Assembly: GCA_025359005.1 (NCBI GenBank)
Contig: JANYHP010000284.1
Span: forward strand, 1-12,105
DNA length: 12,105 nucleotides
Source: Hyphomicrobiaceae bacterium
GTDB lineage: Bacteria > Pseudomonadota > Alphaproteobacteria > Rhizobiales > Hyphomicrobiaceae
Direction: 5' to 3'
Made by a program: the position numbers and the translations under genes. Each line of letters begins with the position of its first letter. The stretch's first letter is position 1. This document shows, one piece after another, positions 6,792 through 12,105 of this stretch. The notes beneath the pieces were generated by a model. That model had not been told where the DNA came from, did not search any database, and saw nothing but the letters and a program-made list of their open reading frames with translations.

Positions 6792-6800
6792 TGTTATGCT
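6792..6800 (+). promoter_or_regulatory. Extended -10 promoter candidate for the small exported protein
   Basis: TGTTATGCT gives an extended -10 (TGn plus TATGCT) in the 124-bp gap after the TPR gene. Initiation would fall near 6807, about 40 nt before the start codon at 6846. The upstream hexamer TTTTCC (6773-6778) is a poor -35, which an extended -10 tolerates. The same TATGCT hexamer recurs at 10940-10945. Confidence 0.3.
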
Positions 6801-6845
6801 GATCTGCGATCATTCCAGGTCCCGCAAGTCAGAGAGGTGCGTCGT

Positions 6846-7364
6846 ATGGTCAGGAAATTCCTTGCAACAGGTGTCGCCGTGGCGGTTTTTGCCACAAGCG
6901 CCACGGCGTACGTCCCTCCCGGGGGCTTGTCCGGGGCGCCAGGATTGCCCGTGACGAACGTGGCCGAGCCGCTCCAAAAGGGTAACGCCCGCGTTGTGCA
7001 GCAGCAGCAGCGACGGCCGGTTATTGTGCAACGTCCCCTCGTCCGTAACAATCCGGTCACGGTCCGGCAGTCCGCTCGTCCCTTGGTCAGAACGGTGCCG
7101 CAAGGCGTCCGGGTAACGTCTCCGGTGGTTCGGGCGCGGCCGTCCGCCGGGCGCATCCCGGCGCAGTTCGTCCACGTCAGATCCTTCCGGCGGCACAATT
7201 ATTATGGCCGTGTGGTCGGCGGGGTCGTGCTCGGCTCGATCCTGGCCGCCAGCGCGTACTATGCCTACGCCTCGCGCCCCGCCTCCAACTTGTGCTGGTA
7301 TTGGACCAACTCGGATGAAGAGCGCGGCTATTGGGATTATTGCGAGCCGCCGGATGACGACTGA
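6846..7364 (+). CDS. Small exported basic protein with Gly-rich hydrophobic segment and WYW/YWDYC tail
   Basis: 172 residues. A signal peptide (MVRKFLATGVAVAVFATSATA) is probably cut after residue 21. The mature region 22-118 is rich in Pro, Val, Gln and Arg, with almost no acidic residues, a QQQQ run at 52-55 and many RP/VR repeats, so it is probably disordered and strongly cationic. A short Gly-rich hydrophobic segment, RVVGGVVLGSILAASAYYAYA (122-142), looks like a glycine zipper or membrane-inserting helix. The end has two cysteines (150, 166) framed by aromatic residues: LCWYWTN...RGYWDYC. I recall similar tails in small exported proteins of rhizobia, annotated only as hypothetical. ATG 6846 is preceded by AGAGAGG at 6831-6837; a GTG at 6837 overlaps that site and is less likely. 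The role is unknown; binding to an anionic envelope polymer would fit the charge. Confidence 0.85.
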   Translation: MVRKFLATGVAVAVFATSATAYVPPGGLSGAPGLPVTNVAEPLQKGNARVVQQQQRRPVIVQRPLVRNNPVTVRQSARPLVRTVPQGVRVTSPVVRARPSAGRIPAQFVHVRSFRRHNYYGRVVGGVVLGSILAASAYYAYASRPASNLCWYWTNSDEERGYWDYCEPPDDD

Positions 7365-7398
7365 ACGCGCCTGAGCGATCATCTGACCGCTTTCGAGG

Positions 7399-7441
7399 CC
7401 CCGCCGATGCAGACCTGATCTGCACCGGCGGGGTTTTTTTT
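7399..7441 (+). terminator. Strong intrinsic terminator
   Basis: An 8-bp GC stem (CCCCGCCG with CGGCGGGG) is continued, after one mismatch, by six more pairs (TGCAGA with TCTGCA) around a 5-nt loop. Eight T residues follow immediately. It lies 34 bp after the stop of the small exported protein and ends the plus-strand unit before the cation efflux gene. A run of seven G residues directly follows the T run. Confidence 0.93.
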
Positions 7442-7628
7442 GGGGGGGTGCGCCAGCGCGTCCGTCCCGACGGCGGGAGCGCCGCTGTGGAACCGGTGCA
7501 TGGGGCCACTTTGATATTGATTTGTCGCGGCGGACAGGCTCCTTGCAGCGGGCGCGGCCTGTCGTGCAAACGCGCATGGCGCGCTCCAATGCCAGTCATG
7601 TCGGGCGTGCCGAGGGTGAAATAAAAGC

Positions 7629-8996
7629 ATGAGCGACATCAAGGAACAGGCCGCCTTCAATTCCATCCTGGCCAGTGCCGGTCTGGCTGCGGCAAAGTTC
7701 GGCGCGGCGTTCAGCACCGGCAGTCTCGGCCTGCTGTCCGACGCGCTGCACGCACTGCTCGACGTCGGCGCGACGATCATGACGTATTTCGCCGTGCGCA
7801 TCAGCGCCAAGCCCGCCGACGAACACCACCCCTACGGTCACGGCAAGGTGGAAGCAGTCGCCGCGTTGATCGAAACAGGATTGCTGTTTGTGGTCGCGGC
7901 CTACGTGGCGGTTGAAGCACTCGGGCGCTTGCGCACGGGCGCCCATGAGCTGACGCCGTCGCGCATCGCCTACGCAGTGCTCGTCATCTCGATCGGCGTC
8001 GACATCGTGCGCTCGCGCAGCCTGCTGCGCATCGCCAAGGAAACGCGCAGCGACGCCCTGGCGGCCGACGCGCTGCACTTTTCGTCCGATCTCGTCAGCT
8101 CGGCTCTGGTTCTGCTCGGCCTCATCGCCGCGCAGATGGGATACCCGCAGGGCGACCCGCTGGCGGCCGCCGGCGTCGCGATCTTCATCGCCATTGCCGG
8201 CTACCGGCTCGGCAAGCGGACGATCGACACGCTGATGGACGCGGTCCCGGCGGACTTGACCGACAGCATCCGCAACATCGCGCGCGATGTCGACGGTGTG
8301 GTGAGCGTCGAAAGTCTGCGCGTTCGCGCGGTTGGCCACGAGGTGTTTGCCGAGTTGGCTATCGGCGTCGCCCGCACGCTGTCGCTCGACCGGGTCGACG
8401 GCATCAAGGCCGACGTCATTGCAGCGCTCACCAAGACATATCCGAACGCCACGTTAACCGTGACGACGACGCCGATGACGCTCGACGATGAAACCGTGCT
8501 CGAACGCATTCTGCACGTCGCCGCCGTCATGCGGCAGCCGGTTCACCATGTCACCATCCAGCGTATCGGCGAGCGCCTGTCGGTCAGCCTGGATATGGAA
8601 GTGGATGGCCGGTTGAGCCTCAAGCAGGGGCATCAACAGACCATCGACCTTGAAACAGCGATCGAGCGCGAGCTGGGCGGCGACGTCGAAGTCGAGACGC
8701 ACTTGGAACCGCTGGAAGTGGACGCCCTCGACGGCGTCGACGTTGGCCCGGACGAAACCGATGCGATCAGCCGGCATCTGAAACGTTTCATTCGCCAGGA
8801 CGGCGTCATCCAGGACGTCCACGATGTACGCGTTCGGCGCACACCCGGTGGCCTTGTCGTCAATTTCCATTGCCGATTGCCGGCGGACCTGCCCGTCCGC
8901 GAGATGCACGAGTTGGTCGACACACTGGAACGCGCCGTACGCCGCGAGGCACCCGACATCGTGCGCGTGGTCGGGCACGCCGAACCCTTGCAGTGA
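7629..8996 (+). CDS. Cation diffusion facilitator family metal transporter with enlarged C-terminal region
   Basis: 455-residue inner-membrane cation/proton antiporter, probably exporting Zn2+ or a related divalent ion. The transmembrane core covers about 10-195 and holds the family signatures: SDALHALLD in TM2 with metal ligands H41 and D45, the loop motif HPYGHGK (67-73) with D64, H67 and H71 at the second-site positions, and DALHFSSD in TM5 with H150 and D154. The HD-HD tetrad is the type usually linked to Zn2+ preference, unlike the DD-HD of E. coli FieF. The cytoplasmic part is about 250 residues instead of about 90. It appears to contain three successive beta-alpha-beta units, each ending in a strand and Pro: TVTTTP (277-282), VETHLEP (355-361), VVGHAEP (447-453). 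The ATG at 7629 has GAGGGTG 10 nt upstream. Its stop is 9 bp from the stop of the convergent gene. Actual substrate is not provable here. Confidence 0.93.
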   Translation: MSDIKEQAAFNSILASAGLAAAKFGAAFSTGSLGLLSDALHALLDVGATIMTYFAVRISAKPADEHHPYGHGKVEAVAALIETGLLFVVAAYVAVEALGRLRTGAHELTPSRIAYAVLVISIGVDIVRSRSLLRIAKETRSDALAADALHFSSDLVSSALVLLGLIAAQMGYPQGDPLAAAGVAIFIAIAGYRLGKRTIDTLMDAVPADLTDSIRNIARDVDGVVSVESLRVRAVGHEVFAELAIGVARTLSLDRVDGIKADVIAALTKTYPNATLTVTTTPMTLDDETVLERILHVAAVMRQPVHHVTIQRIGERLSVSLDMEVDGRLSLKQGHQQTIDLETAIERELGGDVEVETHLEPLEVDALDGVDVGPDETDAISRHLKRFIRQDGVIQDVHDVRVRRTPGGLVVNFHCRLPADLPVREMHELVDTLERAVRREAPDIVRVVGHAEPLQ

Positions 8997-9005
8997 GTGT
9001 TGGTT

Positions 9006-9881
9006 TCAAGCCTTGAGGCCCAACAGCTGGCGCGCTTCGTCGACGGTGGCGATGGTGCCGCCGAGCGCGCGGATGATGCCGACCGATTTCTCGACAAGGG
9101 CTGCGTTGTGGGGCGCGGGCTGCCCCTTGGCCAGGTGCACGGTGTCTTCCATGCCGATGCGGCAATGACCGCCAAGAATGTACGCTTGCGCCAGCATCGT
9201 GAAGGCGTGGCGTCCGGCGCCGAAGGCCGCCCATTCGCAGCCCTTGGGCAGCATGGACTTCGCCAGCAGCATGGCTTCCGGCGTCGACGGGAAACCATAC
9301 TTGATGCCAGTGACGATCTGGAACAGCAGCGGCTGTTTCAACGCTCCTTCGGCCACCAGATCGGCCGCCAGCACCAGGTCGCCGCTGTCGAACACTTCCA
9401 TCTCCGGCTTCACGCCAGCGGCATACATGCGTTCCGCCATCAATTTTATGTTTCGTGGCGTATTGATCACCGCGCCGCCGCCGAACCAGTTGGTGTTGAG
9501 ATCGAGTGTGCAGATCTCGGGCTTGAGTTCGACGATGTGTTGTGTGCGGACCTCGGCCGATTTGAAGTTGGTGCCGGGGGCGGCGATGGCCGGATCGTCA
9601 TCGCCCGGAATGAACCGTCCGCCCGGGCCGCACGTCAGATTGATGATCAGGTCCGTGTCACTGGCCCTGATCCGCTCGACCACCTCGCGATAGTACGCAA
9701 GCTCCATGCTCGGCAGGCCCGTCTTGGGATCGCGGACATGAATGTGGCAGATGGCAGCGCCAGCCTTCGCCGCACCGATGCACGCGCCTGCAATGTCCTC
9801 GGGCGTCACCGGTAGCGCCGGATTATGCGCCCGCGTCGGAAACGTGCCTGTGACGGCGCAAGACAGGATAGTCGGCTTCAT
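9006..9881 (-). CDS. BKACE-family beta-keto acid cleavage enzyme (DUF849)
   Basis: 291-residue Zn2+-dependent enzyme of the 3-keto-5-aminohexanoate cleavage (Kce) superfamily, which condenses a beta-keto acid with acetyl-CoA to give acetoacetate and a new CoA ester. The zinc-binding CHIHVRD motif is at 45-51 (H46 and H48), NLTCGPGG at 81-88, and GMED (E245, D246) supplies the third metal ligand in the family pattern GGxxRxGxEDT. Length and colinearity are typical of the family. Substrate differs among subfamilies and cannot be read by eye; no kamA, kamD, kdd or kal gene lies nearby, so lysine fermentation is not implied, and a carnitine-like or other beta-keto acid is equally possible. The ATG at 9881 has GGAG 8 nt upstream. 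An in-frame extension to 9926 lacks a comparable site. The gene lies 221 bp downstream of the ybjN-type gene on the same strand. Confidence 0.92.
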   Translation of the reverse strand: MKPTILSCAVTGTFPTRAHNPALPVTPEDIAGACIGAAKAGAAICHIHVRDPKTGLPSMELAYYREVVERIRASDTDLIINLTCGPGGRFIPGDDDPAIAAPGTNFKSAEVRTQHIVELKPEICTLDLNTNWFGGGAVINTPRNIKLMAERMYAAGVKPEMEVFDSGDLVLAADLVAEGALKQPLLFQIVTGIKYGFPSTPEAMLLAKSMLPKGCEWAAFGAGRHAFTMLAQAYILGGHCRIGMEDTVHLAKGQPAPHNAALVEKSVGIIRALGGTIATVDEARQLLGLKA

Positions 9882-10102
9882 CGATGGGGCTCCGCGATGA
9901 CAGTACATCTCGGAACCATGACACACTTGGCCGCTTCAGCAACAGCGATCGCTCACGCAGATGAGGGGCGTTGCTCGATCATTTCCAAGCCCGGTGCCGC
10001 GTCGCGCCTGCGATCAAGTGAGAGTGCCCACGCGACGGCGGGAATGCGGCCCCCTCGGAAGGTGCCCGCGCCCCTCAGCGCGGATCAGCGCCGTGAGCGT
10101 GA

Positions 10103-10597
10103 TCAAGCATGCCCTTCGGTGTCGAACGCTGCGGCGGCCATGGCGGTGCGGACGTCCTTGCCGGCCCAGACGACGAACTGGAACGACTGATAGTAGCGCT
10201 CGCAGGCCTCCAGCGCCGCGCGCAGCATCGCCTCGCACTGGGCGGGCGTCGCCAGCGACCCGTTCAGCATCAGTCCGTGGCGGAACATGATCAGCCCTTC
10301 GTGGGTCCACACGTCGAAGTGGCCGATCCACAGCTGCTCGTTGATGGCGGCGACCAGCTTGTAGACCTCGACGAGACGCGCGTCCGGGATCTTGAATTCG
10401 AAGGCGCACGCCAGATGCAGCGTTTCCAGGTCGTCACGCCAGTTCAGCGACACGTGATAGTCGGCCCAGCTACCGGCGACCACAAGCGTCAACTCGTCGG
10501 TGGCGGTTCGGTCGGTCGCCCAATCGTGGCCCTCCGCGATTTGTTCGACAAGATCGACCGGATTGGAGCGCTCGTATCCGATGTCGGCAATGGCCAT
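10103..10597 (-). CDS. YbjN-domain protein
   Basis: 164-residue cytoplasmic protein of the YbjN family (Pfam 'putative bacterial sensory transduction regulator'). Recognisable lines are NPVDLVEQIAEGHDW (12-26), GSWADYHVSLNW (42-53), LETLHLACAFEFK (57-69), INEQLWIGHFDVW (85-97) and ERYYQSFQFVVWAG (133-146), all close to the alphaproteobacterial version, which is also about 165 residues. There are no membrane segments or catalytic motifs; the fold resembles type III secretion chaperones, so protein binding is plausible. E. coli YbjN has been linked to motility and stress phenotypes, which need not transfer. The ATG at 10597 is preceded by GAGGA 5 nt upstream, which settles it over an in-frame ATG at 10744. 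In rhizobia I recall proC directly downstream; here 221 bp without a gene follow. Confidence 0.9.
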   Translation of the reverse strand: MAIADIGYERSNPVDLVEQIAEGHDWATDRTATDELTLVVAGSWADYHVSLNWRDDLETLHLACAFEFKIPDARLVEVYKLVAAINEQLWIGHFDVWTHEGLIMFRHGLMLNGSLATPAQCEAMLRAALEACERYYQSFQFVVWAGKDVRTAMAAAAFDTEGHA

Positions 10598-10982
10598 GGA
10601 AATCCTCGTCGGTCGGTGCCGCGCCGCCGATGACGCCGGGGCGGGCACGCTGAAGTCGGGCACGAAGGCGGATCGATCGAGCCGGGGCTTGACCTGTCCG
10701 AATCTGATGCCTGCGTCGTAGCCGGTGTCGGATTCGATGCGCAAGCAAGCACCCTATTTGTCCACGCCCAAAAGGGCCGACCGGTGGCAGGCTTCAAGCA
10801 AAATCATGGAGTTGCACAGAAAGTTGCCGATCATACACGCCGCATTCTGTGGAGATGTCGGATTTTCGCCCAACTGGTTCCCGCAGACTCTTGCGCAGCC
10901 GCGAAGCACTGTTTTTTTGTGCAGGCGGGTCTGCCGGAATATGCTGTTGAGTGAGGATCAGGCGCGAAACGGAGAGCCGCAG
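10598..10982. other. Divergent intergenic region between the YbjN and S4 genes
   Basis: 385 bp hold the promoters of two divergent genes. I see no supported gene. In-frame extensions of both flanking genes run into it (to 10744 on the minus strand, from 10725 on the plus strand), but neither is preceded by a ribosome binding site. The translations do not resemble the families. Visible structures are a small GCCC-AAAA-GGGC hairpin at 10766-10777, the T7 run at 10912-10918 and the promoter candidate at 10917-10945. Confidence 0.5.
10917..10945 (+). promoter_or_regulatory. Candidate promoter of the S4-domain gene
   Basis: TTGTGC (10917-10922) and TATGCT (10940-10945) have the ideal 17-bp spacing. 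Initiation would fall near 10952, about 30 nt before the ATG at 10983. This would exclude the upstream in-frame ATG at 10941, since that codon lies inside the -10. A run of seven T residues overlaps the -35 region. Confidence 0.4.
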
Positions 10983-11369
10983 ATGGGACTTGATGCGCAG
11001 GCCACAGTCCAGCGGATCGACAAGTGGCTGTGGTTCACACGGCTGATCAAGTCGCGCACGTTGGCCGCCGGGCTAGTCGCGGAAGGCAAGGTCCGCCTCA
11101 ACAGGCTGCGGTTGGAAAAGCCGAGCCAGACGGTGAAACCGGGCGACGTGCTGACGATTGCAATGGGCACGCGGGTGCGCGTGATCGAGGTGGTGGCGAC
11201 CGGCGTGCGCCGCGGACCGGCGCTGGAAGCGCAAGGGCTCTATAAAGACCTAACACCACCTCGCGAGCCGACATCGGATGCCGCGCCCTCCAGCGGGCGC
11301 GAGGCCGGCAGCGGGCGGCCCACGAAGCGAGACCGGCGCCTGACCGACCGTCTGCAAGGCAGCGATTAA
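10983..11369 (+). CDS. S4-domain RNA-binding protein, Hsp15-like
   Basis: 128 residues. The S4 fold covers about 10-70: QRIDKWLWFTRLIKSRTLA (10-28), GKVRLNRLRLEKPSQTVKPGDVL (35-57), matching the Hsp15/HslR pattern RxDKWLW...R...A..L...G.V.xN....KPS..V..GD.L. Hsp15 binds stalled 50S subunits carrying nascent-chain tRNA and helps recycle them in E. coli; a ribosome-linked role is likely here too. The loop conserved in the family as VNG reads LNRL, so the usual Gly is absent. The tail (98-128) is charged and ends GRPTKRDRRLTDRL, a feature of alphaproteobacterial members. The ATG at 10983 has GGAGAG at 10971-10976, 6 nt upstream. The gene is followed at 119 bp by the peroxiredoxin gene on the same strand. 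Confidence 0.92.
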   Translation: MGLDAQATVQRIDKWLWFTRLIKSRTLAAGLVAEGKVRLNRLRLEKPSQTVKPGDVLTIAMGTRVRVIEVVATGVRRGPALEAQGLYKDLTPPREPTSDAAPSSGREAGSGRPTKRDRRLTDRLQGSD

Positions 11370-11374
11370 GTGCG

Positions 11375-11413
11375 GCAGCGCCAGGCACCATTCGGACAGG
11401 CTCCTGGCACTGC
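11375..11413 (+). other. Hairpin between the S4 and peroxiredoxin genes
   Basis: GCAGcGCCAGG (11375-11385) can pair with CCTGGCaCTGC (11403-11413), giving ten pairs and one mismatch around a 17-nt loop, starting 6 bp after the S4 stop codon. No T run follows directly, so a classical intrinsic terminator is not supported. It could be a 3'-end stabiliser, a weak or factor-assisted terminator, or a processing site. Confidence 0.45.
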
Positions 11414-11447
11414 ACAGTTGCCCATTTCCTTAGCGGCGTCGTCGGGA

Positions 11448-11453
11448 TATACA
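11448..11453 (+). promoter_or_regulatory. Possible -10 element of the peroxiredoxin gene
   Basis: TATACA lies 35 bp before the peroxiredoxin ATG. The hexamer 17 bp upstream, TTTCCT (11425-11430), is a poor -35. Weak evidence; the hairpin at 11375-11413 makes an independent promoter here plausible. Confidence 0.2.
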
Positions 11454-11488
11454 CCGGTCATTCGATCCCCACACAACGGAGCACACCT

Positions 11489-11986
11489 ATGACCCTCAAG
11501 GTCGGAGATCATTTGCCGGACGCCACATTCATGGTCATGAGCGCTGAAGGCCCCAAGCCCATGACGACAGCCGAATTTTTCAAGGGCAAGAAGGTTGCCC
11601 TCTTCGCCGTCCCCGGCGCCTACACGCCGACCTGCCACAAGTCGCACATGCCGGGCTTCGTCGAGCGCGCGGCGGAATTGAAAGCCAAAGGTTTCGACAT
11701 GATCGCCTGCACGGCAGCCAACGACATTTTCGTGCTCACGCAGTGGGCCAAGGACACTGGCGCAAGCGAAAAGATGACGATGTTGGCCGACGGCAGTGCT
11801 GATTTCGCCAAGAAGGCCGGGCTCGATATCGACCTGACCGCGCGCGGCATGGGTGTGCGTTCCAAGCGCTACGCGATGGCGGTGGAAGACGGCATCGTCA
11901 AGATCCTCAACGTCGAGGACGCACCGCCTCAGCACGACAAGTCGAGCGCTGCGACGCTGTGTTCGATGGTGGATCGCTCGCTTTAA
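11489..11986 (+). CDS. Prx5-type peroxiredoxin (glutathione- or thioredoxin-dependent)
   Basis: 165-residue peroxidase that reduces H2O2 and organic hydroperoxides through a peroxidatic cysteine. The active-site line VPGAYTPTCHKSHMPGF (41-57) places the peroxidatic Cys at 49, with P42, T46 and the helix that follows as in the Prx5/AhpE-like group. C74 lies in MIACTAANDIFV (71-82), aligning with the family CxSVNDxFV, and the conserved GMGVRSKRYAM (120-130) contains the active-site arginine. C158, in the last helix, is not a position I expect to be conserved and could act as a resolving cysteine. No glutaredoxin domain is fused, so the reductant must come from elsewhere. The start at 11489 has GGAG 7 nt upstream, and the gene ends before a strong terminator. 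The neighbouring ferredoxin and S4 genes do not prove a functional link. Confidence 0.94.
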   Translation: MTLKVGDHLPDATFMVMSAEGPKPMTTAEFFKGKKVALFAVPGAYTPTCHKSHMPGFVERAAELKAKGFDMIACTAANDIFVLTQWAKDTGASEKMTMLADGSADFAKKAGLDIDLTARGMGVRSKRYAMAVEDGIVKILNVEDAPPQHDKSSAATLCSMVDRSL

Positions 11987-12027
11987 ACGCAGCGGACGGT
12001 TCGATCCTGATGCCGACCACAGCACTG

Positions 12028-12062
12028 CGCGCCGGATGCCACACGTCCGGCGCGATTTTTTT
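12028..12062 (+). terminator. Strong intrinsic terminator after the peroxiredoxin gene
   Basis: CGCGCCGGA (12028-12036) pairs perfectly with TCCGGCGCG (12046-12054) around a 9-nt loop, followed by one A and seven T residues. It ends 76 bp after the peroxiredoxin stop codon. Confidence 0.93.
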
Positions 12063-12066
12063 AGAG

Positions 12067-12104
12067 TGCTTCCGGAAAAATGGGAACCGGTTTTCCGATA
12101 AGAA
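12067..12104. repeat. Palindromic intergenic element resembling a dispersed rhizobial repeat
   Basis: The last 40 bases contain two perfect palindromes, TTCCGGAA (12070-12077) and AACCGGTT (12085-12092), and a possible hairpin CGGAAAA/TTTTCCG (12073-12079 with 12091-12097). From memory, near-identical strings (GTGCTTCCGGAAAA, then GGGAACCGGTTTTCCG) recur between genes in many Hyphomicrobiales genomes. It follows the terminator directly and may be cut by the window edge. Only one copy is in this window, so the repeat status is recollection plus inference. Confidence 0.5.
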
Positions 12105-12105
12105 G

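Noticed and set aside
7442..7628. Possible small RNA or gene between the terminator and the CDF gene
   Set aside because: Only a G7 run and unremarkable GC-rich sequence are visible; no hairpin, promoter pair or open frame strong enough to report.
9178..9693. Plus-strand open frames antisense to the BKACE gene (also 8997-9815)
   Set aside because: The minus-strand product carries the full set of BKACE motifs; the plus-strand translations match nothing.
10075..10102. Imperfect inverted repeat CTCAGCGC/GCGC-GTGAG just after the YbjN stop as a terminator
   Set aside because: The stem is imperfect and no T run follows on the minus strand; not enough for a terminator call.
10598..10744. N-terminal extension of the YbjN protein to an ATG at 10744
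   Set aside because: No homologous residues, no ribosome binding site, whereas GAGGA lies 5 nt before the ATG at 10597 and family length fits.
10725..10982. N-terminal extension of the S4 protein, including the ATG at 10941
   Set aside because: The ATG at 10941 falls within a good -10 element and has no Shine-Dalgarno sequence; GGAGAG precedes the ATG at 10983.

Overview
This is a GC-rich window whose gene content and small conserved families (a 7Fe ferredoxin of the FdxA type, a YbjN-domain protein, an S4/Hsp15-like protein with a GRPTKRDRR tail, a Prx5-type peroxiredoxin, and a small exported protein ending in a WYW...GYWDYC motif) point to an alphaproteobacterium, most likely of the Hyphomicrobiales (Rhizobiales). 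No tRNA, rRNA, CRISPR array, transposase, integrase or phage gene is visible. The window reads as chromosomal housekeeping and accessory metabolism rather than a mobile island.

Layout, left to right. The left edge holds the 5' part of a ferredoxin gene (fdxA, minus strand). About 560 bp without a convincing gene follows. Then comes a 1140-residue membrane protein (756-4178, plus) that I do not recognise. It has seven predicted membrane segments, a long coiled coil followed by a four-cysteine region that is probably periplasmic, and a large cytoplasmic tail carrying a duplicated domain. Converging on it is a two-gene minus-strand operon for 2-keto-3-deoxygalactonate use: dgoK (kinase) and dgoA (KDPGal aldolase). 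Divergent from dgoK are an exported TPR protein and a second small exported protein, closed by a strong intrinsic terminator at 7399-7441.

The next block has a cation diffusion facilitator with an enlarged, apparently three-copy cytoplasmic domain. It converges to within 9 bp on a BKACE (3-keto-5-aminohexanoate cleavage type, DUF849) enzyme. A YbjN-domain gene lies upstream of the BKACE gene on the same strand. The right end holds an S4 RNA-binding protein and a Prx5-type peroxiredoxin, both on the plus strand, the latter followed by a strong terminator. The window ends in a palindromic element resembling a dispersed repeat of rhizobial genomes.

Functional links are modest. dgoK and dgoA make consecutive steps, phosphorylating 2-dehydro-3-deoxygalactonate and cleaving the product to pyruvate and glyceraldehyde-3-phosphate. 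The two exported proteins may share a cell-envelope role. Ferredoxin, Hsp15-like protein and peroxiredoxin fit general redox and stress physiology. The strongest candidate for something undescribed is the 1140-residue membrane/coiled-coil protein with its internal domain duplication.
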